The notes under the pieces were generated by a model. It saw nothing but the letters and a program-made list of their open reading frames with translations. It was not told the origin of the DNA and made no database searches. Positions 34,380-45,624 of a stretch of 64,000 bases of DNA are shown here, in pieces. The translations under genes and the position numbers were made by a program. Each line of letters opens with the position of its first letter. The first letter of the stretch is position 1. The DNA is from Tubiluchus corallicola (taxonomy: Eukaryota > Priapulida > Priapulimorpha > Priapulimorphida > Tubiluchidae), in the NCBI GenBank assembly GCA_030141605.1, contig JAQGDQ010000037.1, positions 377,001 through 441,000 of the forward strand. The letters are read 5' to 3'.

Positions 34380-34810
34380 ATATGCTGCTCTTTCATTTAG
34401 TCAAGTGAGACAGACCGTGGGAACAAGAAACTTAAAATTATTTAAAATTTGTGGATTTACAGATATTTTTGGTACCTTACAGTTCTGCTCTTCACTTAGC
34501 CAATAAAATTTCAACTCGATTGGGTCGTGGAACCATGCAGTTTAAATCAATTAAAAAATAACTAATTAATTGAACAGCTCCAAATAATTAATTAACTACG
34601 GAACTGTGACGATTTGTGCCTTGAAGAAGAACATCCTAGCTAATTATCGTACCAAATTTCAACTTGCAAACATGCAATTTAAATTAATTAATTAAATTCT
34701 AACTGACTAAAAAATGCTACAAATTTCGGACCATGGACATCCTCACTAATCATCATAGCAAAGTTCATCTCAGTTGGATAGATACTCTTCGAATCCAACT
34801 CATTTGGAGT
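34380..34810 (+). repeat. Diverged tandem repeat, about four units
   Basis: Similar blocks recur near 34395, 34500, 34645 and 34755. Each has a variant of CAAATTTCAACTCGATTGGG, a purine-rich TGGGAACAAG or CGTGGAACCATG part, and then TTTAAATTAATTAA. Spacing is about 105-150 bp. The units are too diverged for a consensus by eye. Confidence 0.4.
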
Positions 34811-35182
34811 TAAAAAGTTGAAAAACCCGTGAATTAACCTGTTTTTTTTCTGAGACTCGAGAGCTAATCAACGTACGCTCTTCAAATGACGAATTTTATT
34901 AAATAAAGAAATGCATGTTAAATTAAAATTACTTTTTTAATAAACATTTTCCATAATACCAATAACAGTTCCAGCAATCTTTTAATTATCTACTTGCAAA
35001 AAAATCGAAAATTTTTAAATTTACCCTGCAAATCCACTTTAGCCACTTACGACAAAGAAAAGCAATCATTCATGATCAGTAATAACAATGGAATTAGTTG
35101 AAAGCACATAATTATGTTAAGTTTTGAGTGTGTTAATTGATTATTTTGCAATGTGGCTATTAATTAATGATCATTGGGAAGT

Positions 35183-35322
35183 AGTTTACAATTTCCCACA
35201 CAATTTAAATACCCTAACCTTAACCATAGCCCTATAACCCTAACCCTAACCCAAATATTAACCTTAATTCTAATCCTGATTCATTTCACGAACTAATTTT
35301 TAGTGTGTGGTAATTGTAAACT
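35183..35322 (+). mobile_element. Telomere-repeat MITE-like element, copy A
   Basis: 140 bp. Starts AGTTTACAATTTCCCACACA and ends in the near-perfect inverse, TGTGTGGTAATTGTAAACT. Inside, next to the left end, is ATTTAAATA. A degenerate CCCTAA array follows, then TTTCACGAACTAATTT next to the right end. The same asymmetric order is found in copies B and C. Confidence 0.8.
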
Positions 35323-36709
35323 TTAGCCGACCATCGTCAGTAGTGTCGCCGCCGTCATCATTGTAAGAATATTTGCGCAATTTTCTTTAATTCAGTTCTT
35401 ACCAGGTCTGGCTTCATCTTTCTGTTCTCGCATCTTTATCATCTTTGTTGGTATAATCCGCTAATTAGCTGTGATAATAAGGTAGACTCAATCAGATTAT
35501 TATGCCAGCCACTTAATATGGATCAGATTTGATTTCTCTTTGCTGATAAGCAACTAGCTTCGTGTTATTAATCAAATTATTTGCTTGCGTATTGGCAATT
35601 TTTCTTCAAAGCTGAAGTTTTGCCGCTGGGCTACGTTATCTGCGTAACACCGGATGCCCCTAAAAAGTGCGAAGGCTGGACATAATAAGTGAGAGCTAGG
35701 TAGTTTATAGTAATTTATAATGCAGTAGTTTAGTATAGTATAAAGTAATATAGACATACTGCTGCCTTTTTCATCTGAACTGGGGAGCAAACTTGATCGG
35801 TTGAAAGCGATTGACCTCAAAAGCTCTACATTCTATATCTAAAACAAACTGAAACTTGAAATAGATATATGACCTAAACCACTGATGAAAACGTTGTGAA
35901 AAATAAGAAAACTAAACGAAATTATGTTTACGGTGCCGCCACAAAACAAATAATTAAAAAGAAACCAGTGCCACTTAAACATCTGCAACGCATGCCTGTT
36001 TCCAGGTTAATTGAACAGCATACGTCAAATTTTTAATCTATTAGAAATATTTAAACGATGCTCCTTGACTACGATGCAAAAATGAAATATTCCGCCAAGC
36101 TAACCTGATTTTACCCACACATTTCAACAATCGGTGGGTTATGTTTCTCAACGTGGCGGTGGAGTTAATAGAACATCTTTGTCATGTCTCACTTATGCAA
36201 AATAAAATAAAATACAAACCGCGCGTCTTATTATTGGATACAGTTTATTACATTGCATCAGAAGGCCATTTCGGTCACTTCTATAATGAGTTCTGCGAGA
36301 AAAATTGCATTAAATCAATTTAAAATGACTACTGTTTATCACAAATTATACATCCTCCTATTAAACCTACGGCTATTTTAGATTTTATTAAGCCATTATA
36401 TACCTTTCGTGCACTCATATAACTCTAATAGGATAAAATTGTCTAAGTCACACTATTCAGTTAACTTTGTAAATCAGTAAACAACACTGTAGCATTTTAA
36501 TTTGGAACAAACTAAAATAATGTGTTGAAAACATACAACGAACAGTAAAACTGTGTTAAATGCAAATCCGCAGTGGTTAAGAATGGGTGAAGTTACTTTA
36601 TCTTACTTAAACTTAGTGTATCAGAAAAAAATAATTCAAGCAAATAGTGAAGTTCTGACACACTTGACTTTGAGTGCACCACTTTCTCCATGCAGTCCAT
36701 GCAATTATA
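35323..36709. other. Intergenic, nothing recognised
   Basis: AT-rich. The open frames at 35572-35820 (minus) and 36141-36323 (plus) have no family resemblance and look like chance. Confidence 0.5.
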
Positions 36710-37170
36710 CAGAGGTGTAGCAAAGGAGGGTGAACAGTGAATTGTCCCCGGGGGCAAACGTGAGAGGGCGAAAAGTCTTCTGGAGTTTAATGACTGTTAA
36801 TTCTTGATTACTAACATTAGCAATTAACAAAAATTTTAAAACTACACCAAAATCTTAGAAGAGAGGATAACGTTGTTACTTAACGGCCTGTTTAACGACT
36901 ATCGCATTGCGAGCAACTTTCCTCTACTATACCAACGAATAGAAGAGTTATTTTGGTGCACTACCGCAAATCAAACTCTGGGTGATTCTTAGGAAAAATT
37001 CCTTTAACTTTATCCCATCGTGTCGAAAAAGTAAGGTGGGGCTCACGGAGGCAAAAAACGTGTACAGTTTGTGACTTCACCCACGAAACAAATATGATCA
37101 AAACATTAAAATGGTAGGGTGCCAGAAGTTTGTTTTCTTCCAGGCGCAACAAGCACTTGCTACGCCACTG
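36710..37170. mobile_element. hAT-like MITE, 461 bp
   Basis: The left end CAGAGGTGTAGCAAAGGAGG and the inverted right end CAGTGGCGTAGCAAGTGCTT form imperfect terminal inverted repeats of about 16 bp. Flanking 8-mers CAATTATA and CAGTCATA agree at 5 of 8 positions, a possible worn target duplication. The interior has a C-G rich patch (GTCCCCGGGGGCAAACG) near the left end and no coding sequence. Confidence 0.5.
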
Positions 37171-39158
37171 CAGTCATATAATACAATAATAATTTTTCGT
37201 TAAGTCGTCAATTTTGCTATTAGATGTGAACCAAAAATTCTGTGTAAGCAAGTTTCTTTGACATCGCGTAAGTAGCATAATAACCAGAAATCCATCTACA
37301 TGTCACAAAAACTTGTGTAATCCATTCTCCGCATGTGGAAAGTAGCCGTTATGTTGCAATTGATGAAACTTTTAATACATGACACAAAGCAAGTATTAAA
37401 ACGGTTTTTACAGAAAGAAACACAATTAGTTTGTACAGCGATGAGTGTGCCAAAATCGTTTAAAATTTTAATACTTTGGCCAGCTAGGCTGATGTGATAA
37501 ATTTTGTTAAAATTTGGGTTCACCCGTATAAGAAGCCATGTAGTCAATATGTTCTTAAATATGAAGATACGGTAAACTGGAAAAAGAAAAAAATCAAAGT
37601 TAAAGTTCCGTTCCCCCTGTAAGTATTTATGCGTAATGCTAGGCCCTTCACAATGAGGCCTTCAGCTGTTACTGAGGCCAAAAAAACACTGAATCACAAT
37701 ATACAGATTTTCAATCTGTTTCTGACTTCCATTGAATTCTCGAATAATATTTTTGAGTTTGTATTATGCAGGGATTAATGTTGTTGATAAGTGATGATAA
37801 CGCGTACGTCTACATGTCATAACCACACGTCAAGCACTGGTAATTGATATTGTTCAGCTTTTAATATTTTCTGCACTTTGTTACGAACAAAATATTGTTT
37901 GCAGAACGATTTTAGCTCCCAAAGTTCACAGCTACAAAAACAGAAGCGTGTTCACTTCGATCTCATTGAGAAAAGTCAAATTATTCGTGCTTTAATTCGT
38001 CTTTTCTCCATATTATTTTGGTAAAATGTATTTAAGCAAAGCAATTTTCTTCAGTTGTTGTGTTCTTTGTTTCTTCTATACACAAGGCGGAAAATTTCCA
38101 TATTTTTAACTTTCAGCTGATTATACTTATTTGCGAACAAAACACTATTGATATATGCGTGCAAGTAATACAACTAAAAGCCAACGATTGCGCAATAGAT
38201 TTTCATATAAGCCAAACACGTGTTTGAAAAAATAATGTGAAAATTAATAAATTATTTCCCATTCAGGCAAACAAAGCAGCTATTTGGCATTTTTCACGCA
38301 AGCCATTGTGTGGCTGTTATTGAACACGTTGTTAGTGAATTGGAATTTCCAAAGCGTGTAAGACACATAAAACCAATATTATAATTTACACACTACATGA
38401 TGTTTACGAGTTCTGATATTCTTTCACATGATTCTCTCACAATAAATGAATTGATTTCCGAATTGGTTTCTGAAAAGGATTCTTTTTTGTGTTGGAGTAA
38501 ATATGCGCATAACAAAAGTGTTTTTAAAAAAGCTTTCAGCCACATTAAATAGCACTGATAAAAAGTTGTTTTATTTCACTATTTACAAAAGAGATTTTCA
38601 AGCATCGGGATTATTGCGTTTAAATTAAAATTCCAAAAAATACACCACCTATTTGTTTACCAAACTGCTAGAATAGTGTATATACTTCTTTAGGTTATCT
38701 GTAATTAACATAATGCATATGGAGTTTATTTTTCTGGATTCTTCATGCTAGATCATTATACATTACTTCTGTAGTGCGCTATTTGTACTTAAAATGAGTC
38801 ATGTCATTAAGCTTCTTTGTTCAATACATCACTTCTGAGTACTTTATGGATTTTACCTGTGGTTTTAATGCTTTCCATTTTCACCTTTTATGTATACCAG
38901 GTTATGAAACAATTCAGCATAATGCACGCGGGCAAGAGCTTTAAATGCAGAACAAAAGCTTCTAGCAGTTGAAAGGGCTTTTTGTATGGAAAAGTCTATT
39001 CACGTTGAGCTTAAATGTATGGATACCCAATTGAGTTTCTGCTAAATTGTTGTACTTCTATTAGGGGGTTTATTCAGAGGTAACCTACACATGGTGAGAG
39101 GTAAGGAACTTCAATAGCTGTATCTCAAAAATTTTGGTAAAACAGTATGTATTTTATT
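37171..39158. other. Intergenic, nothing recognised
   Basis: AT-rich sequence without coding signals, RNA genes or clear repeats. Confidence 0.5.
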
Positions 39159-39306
39159 CAGTTTGCTTCGTTATTTGTCTGTTAGTCGGTTTGTTTATTT
39201 GTTTGTTGCGTTTGTTTACTTCTTTAATTTGTTTGTTTGTTTGCTTGCTTGCTTGTTCGTTCGCTCGTTTGCTTGTCCGCTCGCTCTCTCGTTCGTTCGT
39301 TTGTTG
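39159..39306 (+). repeat. TTTG/TTCG-type microsatellite
   Basis: Interrupted tetranucleotide run (GTTT, GCTT, GTTC, GCTC variants) of about 145 bp. It creates a spurious Phe/Val/Leu-rich frame that is not a protein. Confidence 0.8.
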
Positions 39307-40000
39307 AACTATGTAATCTATCAGAAAGTTACAACTTCACTTCACGTCGAACTCATATTAGGCCACCGGGTTGTTTCAAGTAGTATTTTTACCCATAGAA
39401 AATTTTTGTCTATAACTCTCCCTCCCCAAAAATTACTTGCCCCAAAGTGCCATTATGTAGTGACTATACAGTCTGACAACTGGTTATTGTAAAGTGCTAA
39501 AAACGTTTAAACTTGATGGGTTGCACACGCTGGGCTGAGTTAGTACCTTGCATTTGTTTTTGAGCAATTCCAACTCTTTTATTTTGGTTTCAGAGCTGGC
39601 AATTTTCGTTAAGTGCAACCGTTTAGGAAATTGGCAGACAAAGTGCCGTTTTAGGATACCATTGTTTGTCTATTTATTACAGCTAAGGCCGTCCATCTTG
39701 GTGAGATCTTCAATACGTTTGTTAGTTGGAAGTTTTAGTCTAAGTGTTTTATTGCTTGTTATGGGGTGACGTAACGAGTTTCTGACAGGCAAAAATTGTT
39801 AAAGTTTCGCTTTTTGCACTGCAGATGAAACCCGGTAAAACTATAATGTTTTTCACAGATCTTCGAATCGCGCACTGTTACCATTTTCTAAAATTTAACA
39901 GCCCACGCAATGTTTTTGCTTTCGTTTTTATTGTAGAAAAAATACTTTAAATGCATTATTCAAACTCAGACCCAGAGAAGTATAAAAGTAATTTGGGTAA
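39307..40000. other. Intergenic, nothing recognised
   Basis: No coding signal. The plus-strand frame 39548-39769 shows no family resemblance. Confidence 0.45.
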
Positions 40001-40067
40001 TAAGGGCCAGATGCCCTGAAGGATCGTTTATTAGTAATAAGCGATCCTTCGGGCCACCTGGCCCTTA
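40001..40067. repeat. Long imperfect hairpin, 26-bp arms
   Basis: The left arm TAAGGGCCAGATGCCCTGAA GGATCG (40001-40026) pairs with 40042-40067, allowing two one-base gaps and one mismatch. The loop is 15 bases. It is G-C rich in an AT-rich region and abuts the LINE tail at 40066. Confidence 0.85.
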
Positions 40068-40493
40068 CTATTGGAACTTGCTGCCGTTCGAACTAGGAAT
40101 GTGCACTAATTTTGATACTTTTAAATCTAAATTAAAAACTTACTCGTTCTTAAGAGCTTTTTGTGATTCCTAGAGTCTCTTTTAAATAATCTTTGTAATT
40201 TCATAGTTTTAATTGTATAAATAGTGAATTGAATACTTACTTCTTTGAAATACTTAGCTTCATATGCAAGTTTCTTTCATATTTTTTGATCTAAATTGAA
40301 AACTCATTAGTTTCAACGTTTTTATTTTCTTGATGTATTTTGGACCTACTTTATACATTTTATAAGCATTTGTTATCTTAGTGGGGTATGTGATGTAAGA
40401 ATTGCACTATTGTAAAGCGTGCTAGAGCATGTAGGATGATAACGTTAGTCCGCTATAGAAAAGTAAAATAAAATAAATAAATAATTAGAGAAT
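40066..40493 (+). pseudogene. LINE ORF2 C-terminal end and 3' tail
   Basis: Bases 40066-40173 encode YYWNLLPFELGMCTNFDTFK SKLKTYSF... to TAG. This is the WNxLP...F+..LK.. ending common to CR1/Jockey-type ORF2 proteins. An AT-rich 3' part follows and ends in a (TAAA/AATAA)n tail at about 40463-40490, as many LINEs do. Nothing of the catalytic region is present, so this is a 5'-truncated copy. Confidence 0.55.
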
Positions 40494-40625
40494 GGGTTTT
40501 ATTAAAAAGTCACACCATAGCAGCAATGACTGAATATAATGTGTAAATACAATAAAAATAAAGAAAAACAGTCAAAAGACACATTAAGCAATGAAATTAT
40601 ATAAGATATATTGCTTACCAGGCTG
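40494..40625. repeat. Dispersed repeat of the GGGTTTTATTAAAAA family, copy 1
   Basis: Similar to 49259-49395: GGGTTTTATTAAAAA(A)GT, then ACCATAG..GCA, AATGTGT.AA.ACAATAAA, and ATTAT.TAAGA.ATAT in the same order. Both copies sit directly after an AAATAAATAAA-type tail, so they may share a mobile element on the minus strand. Confidence 0.55.
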
Positions 40626-40734
40626 AAGTTTACAATTGACCTCAAACATATTGGTCTATCGCTCCACCTCCGCTGCAACGTAAGCACGCTCAGCAGCTTT
40701 CAGGACAACAGCTCACGCTGAGCAACAACTGTCT

Positions 40735-40797
40735 CAACTAAACTAAACTAAGCTAAGCTAAGCTATGCTAAGCTAAGCTAAGCTATGCTAAGCTAAA
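40735..40797 (+). repeat. AAGCT pentanucleotide microsatellite
   Basis: About 12 units of CTAAG/CTATG/CTAAA, a degenerate 5-bp tandem repeat. Confidence 0.9.
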
Positions 40798-41767
40798 CAG
40801 CATGACAGTCACAACTAATGTCTAATTAGCAGATAAACTTTTGCACTTTTTCATAAACACAGATTTGCAAAGCAGCAGCTATTGTTACACGAAATTAACA
40901 CTTCAAGTAGCCAAAAAAAAGACTTTTCGATTTAAACAGAATGTAAAGACGAAGTTTGGTAGCATTACAAAATACAGAGACATAAGTATAATAAAGAAAC
41001 TAAGCCAGTTAGCCTTGCTCTACAATAAATGAGCATCAAAAATATTAAGTCTCTCTTGCCTTTGAACATACGAACATCATTCATGCCCGCGATGTATTTT
41101 TTCTATATTAACTGATCATGTGCTCGTCTGCAAGATTTGTTCAGTTTTTGTATTTTTCCGTTTGTTAGGCTAAGAAAATGGAATAAATTTGATTGTTCCA
41201 TTCCATAAACGACCCTTATATTGAATGTCCGAGTTACATAAGTCCCAATGGCATCTTTTAACAATGATTATAACCAGAAAAATAGCGTAAAATAGATGTA
41301 TAAATGTAGGTTTTAACCACATTTGAATTAATTTTGACTGTGAAGATCTCATTGAGGTTTATAAAAACTGGTCAGAAAAGAAAACATTTTGTTTTGCCCT
41401 TATTTAAAGTTAATCAAACAGTTGTTTATCTAACTTGCAAAGCCATAAACTAAACTAAACTGCGCATTTTTTTGACTGCAAAATGGTTTTTATCAGCAAC
41501 TCATAGACGTAAGCGTTAGGCATTTCTTCCTATAAACGAAATTAGACTATACATTTTCACTTGCAATTTCAATTGATAATAATAAAATCTAGAACCAGGC
41601 CAATATTTCTCCCCCTAACTAATGAAAAGTTGAGCATTTTTCAAAACAGTGTAAAACGGAGCAGTAGCTAAATGTCCCGAATGTGCCTGCGTTAATTAAG
41701 CTCTGCAGGTGTGTGAAATAACATGTACGCTGATTGGTCCGTCAACGAAAACGATTGACATTATGTT
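40798..41767. other. Intergenic, nothing recognised
   Basis: AT-rich, no gene or RNA recognised. Confidence 0.45.
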
Positions 41768-41899
41768 AGACGTCAATTCCCCACACACAACAAATTAGTT
41801 CGTGAAGCGGATTAGGATTAGGATTAGGATTAGGGTTAGAGTTAGGATTGAGGTTAGGGTTGGGTTAGGGTATTTAAATTGTGTGGGGAATTGTAAACT
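41768..41899 (-). mobile_element. Telomere-repeat MITE-like element, copy B (inverted)
   Basis: 132 bp in opposite orientation to copies A and C. Its plus-strand right end TGTGTGGGGAATTGTAAACT is the intact terminal repeat; the left end is worn (GTCAATTCCCCACACA). The interior on the plus strand is GGATTA/GGGTTA repeats followed by ATTTAAAT. The CGTGAAGCGGATT block matches the right-hand block of copies A and C. This copy has the cleanest TTAGGG-like array. Confidence 0.8.
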
Positions 41900-42872
41900 C
41901 TTTCCGCTCACAAGAAAAAAATGGGAGAAATAACATCACAATTTCAGTAAAACAGTTTAAAACCAATGTGTGATCATAAATCTTTTCCCTGTAATTTATA
42001 TTGTAGTTCCTCGTTACCACTTATGGTTCTAATTACAACAGGCATTGCTGTAACTTTTGTAAGGTTCTGTTCGAATATTAGACATCAGATGGCAAACAGG
42101 TTGGCAAGCAGGCAGACAGGTAGGTTTGTAAGTAGGTAAATAGATAACTAGAAGGTAGGTAGAAGGTAAGTACAAGTATAAGTGAGTACATGAGTGGATA
42201 AGCCACCGTCGACAGTGAAAGTAAAGGGGGAGGACGATTAATATTCTTATTTTAGTATTTTATTTGCCTTTTCGATTGTAAACTTTCACGAAACTTGAAC
42301 AGGTTTGTCAATTAAAGCTGGATTATCTTGTATGTGATTGTCACTTTATTCTACCTTCAAACGATTCTATTTACCCAATAAAATGACGTACATTGTTGAT
42401 AAGAAATTTCACGGTCAATTTGTCGTCAAAATAGCTCTAGAAGTTGCTTTTCTTATGAGTGATGTCATCGCTTTCCTCGCGCATTTTAACAATTTGTGTG
42501 TTGGTAAACTAATTAGGCTTTGTGAGATGTAGTGTAATAGGATTTCTATACGCTGTGATGCTCTTATTAGCTTGACGCGCCAATTTCAATACCATTTTCT
42601 TGTTTATTCTACTGTGTAAATATTGCAAGACTTGATTAAGAAGAAGAGTGAAATTTAGTCACCGCGGCCTTGACGGAAGAGAAGAATAAATTTCTTGTTT
42701 AAAATTACGAGCATACACACTTGATGTTTTGGTATACATTTAAACTTGTAGGCCTTAATCAAACAAGTGTTAATGTTACCATTGTTTTATGAAAATTAGA
42801 TAGCTAAAATAGAAAATTATAAAACTTTGGAACCAAATTTATCCGAAAAAAGAAACAAATGTAAAAAACATG
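41900..42872. other. Intergenic with GTAG-rich patch
   Basis: Bases 41928-41965 (AATAACATCACAATTTCAG and AAACAGTTTAAAA) resemble 49409-49445. A degenerate GTAGG/GTAAG simple repeat lies at 42090-42190. No gene recognised. Confidence 0.4.
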
Positions 42873-42952
42873 TGACATACTTGGATTTGAACCAGAGGTT
42901 TTTCGCTTACCAGGTGAACGCGCCAGAATACTCTGCCATAGAATATGACAGC
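42873..42952 (-). tRNA. tRNA-like remnant (Thr-GGT-like) or tRNA-derived SINE head
   Basis: Read on the minus strand. The acceptor arms TGTCATA and TATGTCA pair at 6 of 7 positions. An anticodon-like arm TTCAC-CTGGTAA-GCGAA has a seven-base loop with U33 and anticodon GGT. The T arm TCTGG-TTCAAAT-CCAAG contains the B box GGTTCAAATCC. The D arm is abnormal (CAGA/TCTG hairpin), the variable part is 7 bases, and there is one mismatch in the anticodon stem. At 80 bases it is unlikely to be a working tRNA. Confidence 0.4.
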
Positions 42953-43124
42953 CACACTAAGATACATTTGGCTTCTGTATTAATTTGCCAACTAATTTAT
43001 TTGGTGGAATCACATTGCAAACTAAAGTCCTGTGAGCCTTCGTAAAACATGACTTACAACATGAGTGTGAAGTACAGCACGAAAGGCCTACATAGCAATA
43101 ATATCAATAAAATAGATAGCAAGA

Positions 43125-43269
43125 ACTTCACAATTCCCCACAAAATTAAAATACCCTAACCCCAACCCTAACCCTAGCTCCAACCCTAGCCCCAATCTTA
43201 ACCCCAACGCCAATTCTAACCCTAATCCCAATCCGCTTCAGCGCGCGCATGTGTGGGAAATTGTAAACT
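43125..43269 (+). mobile_element. Telomere-repeat MITE-like element, copy C
   Basis: 145 bp in the same orientation as copy A. The left end is ACTTCACAATTCCCCACA and the right end TGTGTGGGAAATTGTAAACT. Inside are AAATTAAAATA, a degenerate CCCTAA/CCCCAA array and ATCCGCTTCAG. It lies 1.2 kb from copy B in inverted orientation. Confidence 0.8.
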
Positions 43270-44417
43270 TTAACCAATAGATATCGTAATAAGTAATTTT
43301 AATAGTCAATTCTGTATAACAAGAATGTCCAAAGGTGTTTGAGAACTTTTCGCAAATAAATTCAGGTATGTTTGTCAGTTTGATTTTGATTTTTTTTTTC
43401 TTAATTAGTAATTGTAATGTTTCTTCTAATTCAGTTTTTAATGTAGCTTCTTAATGCATTTTTGTATTTCTTATTTTGATGTCAGTTTGTACCTTTATTT
43501 TACATGTAGTTTTACCTGTAATTCTTATCATTCAATCTCTACCTTACAGCTGACGAAATCCGTGATCGAGGGAGAAAGCTTCTGTGAAAATAAAAAAATG
43601 GACTTAATGGACAATTTGACTTCTTTACGATGACTTTCGCAATCCTCATATTTGTGTTTAATGTCGGAACTGTGAATTTCATCTATCGCGCCATGATGAT
43701 TTTCTAGCTTTTCTGTCAATATTTATGCGCCAAATCATTTCTCACTCCCGAGATGTTTAGCGACACCACGATCCACGTCATTCATTTAGCTGTCAATCAG
43801 TTCGATTTTCTGCTCAATTTCGACTGAAAATGAGAAATTTACCGAATCTTGCAAAGACTCTAACAGACTGCTAACCGCATTAGCACGTGCATACACAAAG
43901 ATCAGAAGCTTGAGCTAAACTGATTACCCGCACTTGAGCCTACTGCTGCGCCCTCACACCTCCAACCAACTTCGGCATTTTGATGGCCAATTTTGGCTAC
44001 TGATAGCAATTTTCTGCTTTATTTGGTCCAGAAATGAGAAGTTTGTGACAACTATGTACAATAATTAGGCAATAATGGTATGTCGTGATTGCTTGACATT
44101 AGGCGAATTAGCCGGATAAATGTCCACAAGTACCCAGTTGTATTCTACGTTAGCCTGCTCAAAGATGACAAACATGAAATTCAAGTATTTTTAATGTCCG
44201 TTTTGCTCCAAAAACTAAGCAGTTACTATTTAGGCGATGTTAGCAAATCAACGCGTACCATTCGTACTTTATAAAGAATGAAAATAGGACACTGGTTAAT
44301 GTGAAATGTATTTTAACCGACTAGATTACAGATCAAAAACTTCCCTCACTGATAACATAATTTACGATGTCACAAATCGCCATATGAATGTAACTCAAGT
44401 ATTGGATGATATCACGC
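43270..44417. other. Intergenic, nothing recognised
   Basis: AT-rich, no gene or RNA recognised. Confidence 0.45.
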
Positions 44418-45624
44418 GGCTTAAGAAAAAGTTTATTATGTAACAAAAGACTCATTATTTAGCAATATAGCATTAAATAACAAAAAATATTGAACTGTGT
44501 AACAAATCACAAAATTCCTCACTATGTAACATATTTTGGGTCATTACATAACAATTGTCCTGCATTATGTAACAAACTTATGAAAGGCTGGTCGAGATCT
44601 GTGACTAGGCCTTGAGGTGGTCTGGGTTTGCATTAACTATTGTACGGGTAAGTTTCTTTCTGTTCTAAATATGGGTCTGGCTGCGGCTTGGTCTGGTCTG
44701 GCCTGTGGCTTGTTTGCCTGGAGTTGTCTGATCTGCCTGAGATATATATATATATATTAATGGTCTGGTCTGTGACTGGTCTGTCTGAGGCCTTTTCTTC
44801 AGAGGTCTGGTCTGTATCAATAATACTGTAATACTGTACTGAATTTTCCACACCAAAACAAAATGAACATTAAAATTCCACATCATTAACAAAATACCAT
44901 TACAAAATTTATTTAAAAACATTGAAATCCACAAAATAAATAATATTTCGTTTGACTGCAAGAACTGTGCATCCTGACAGACGAATGGAAAAGGTAGGCA
45001 CACAAAATACTAGAAAGACTAGTGATTAAAGGGAAGTTGAGGGGCAGAAACAGGTAGGACGAGTTAGTAGAACTAAAACTATCCTAAATTCTGGTCATCA
45101 GAGGTCTGGTTTCTTGCTGGTCTGTCTGTGGTCTGGTTAGTGGCTGGCCTATCTTCTGTCTGAATATGATCTAGTAATCGTGTCACCTGTGACTGGTCTG
45201 AAGATCAGACCCCAGACAGACCAGATCACTCGTGGATCGTATCTCAGACAGACCATCCAAAGACCAGATATCTGAATATCAGGCTCAAGACAGACCAGGC
45301 AGACTAGACCAGCCAAACACAAGACATCTGAAGATTAGACGCGTGACAGACAGCTATAGACGGATCTCTGAATAGAACATACCTCTAAAGACCAGAGCCC
45401 AAACAGATCAGCCACACAGCAGACCTCTAAAGACCAGACCTAGACAGACCAGCGACAGACCAGACCTCTGAAAATCAGACCACAGACCAGGCCTCTAACG
45501 GACCCTTGAACACTAGACTCTAGACATAATGATTGTTACGTAATAACACAAAATTTGTTACATAATGCTGTATTGTTACATAATATACATAATGAGCCTT
45601 TTTGTTACTTAATGCACCTTAGCC
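44418..45624. mobile_element. Foldback-type element with long, repeat-built inverted arms
   Basis: The two ends are inverted copies beginning GGCT(T)AAG. Each outer arm is built from ATTATGTAACAAA sub-repeats, with GACTCATTATTT on the left against GGCTCATTATG on the right. Each inner arm is built from 9-10 bp GGTCTGGTCTG sub-repeats: left about 44590-44820 and 45095-45200, right as CAGACCAG at about 45200-45510. The arms turn around near 45200-45215 (GGTCTGAAGATCAGACC). A (TA)n run sits at about 44742-44757, and a unique AT-rich block at 44825-45090 makes the left side longer. No transposase. Confidence 0.7.

Larger units (their letters stand above)
32409..35182. other. PEX1 3' untranslated region, then intergenic
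   Basis: AT-rich without genes. Candidate polyadenylation signals AATAAA lie at 32896-32901, 33395-33400 and 33590-33595; which one is used cannot be told. At about 34380-34810 there are diverged tandem copies of a segment (see its own entry). A short direct duplication of TATTAATGAGGTTG occurs near 33905-33955. Confidence 0.5.

Noticed and set aside
35215..35260. True chromosome end or fusion site
   Set aside because: The CCCTAA array is short and degenerate and sits inside an inverted-repeat element found twice more nearby.
39163..39492. 109-codon plus-strand frame rich in Phe, Val and Leu
   Set aside because: The first part is translated TTTG/TTCG microsatellite and the rest has no recognisable protein features.
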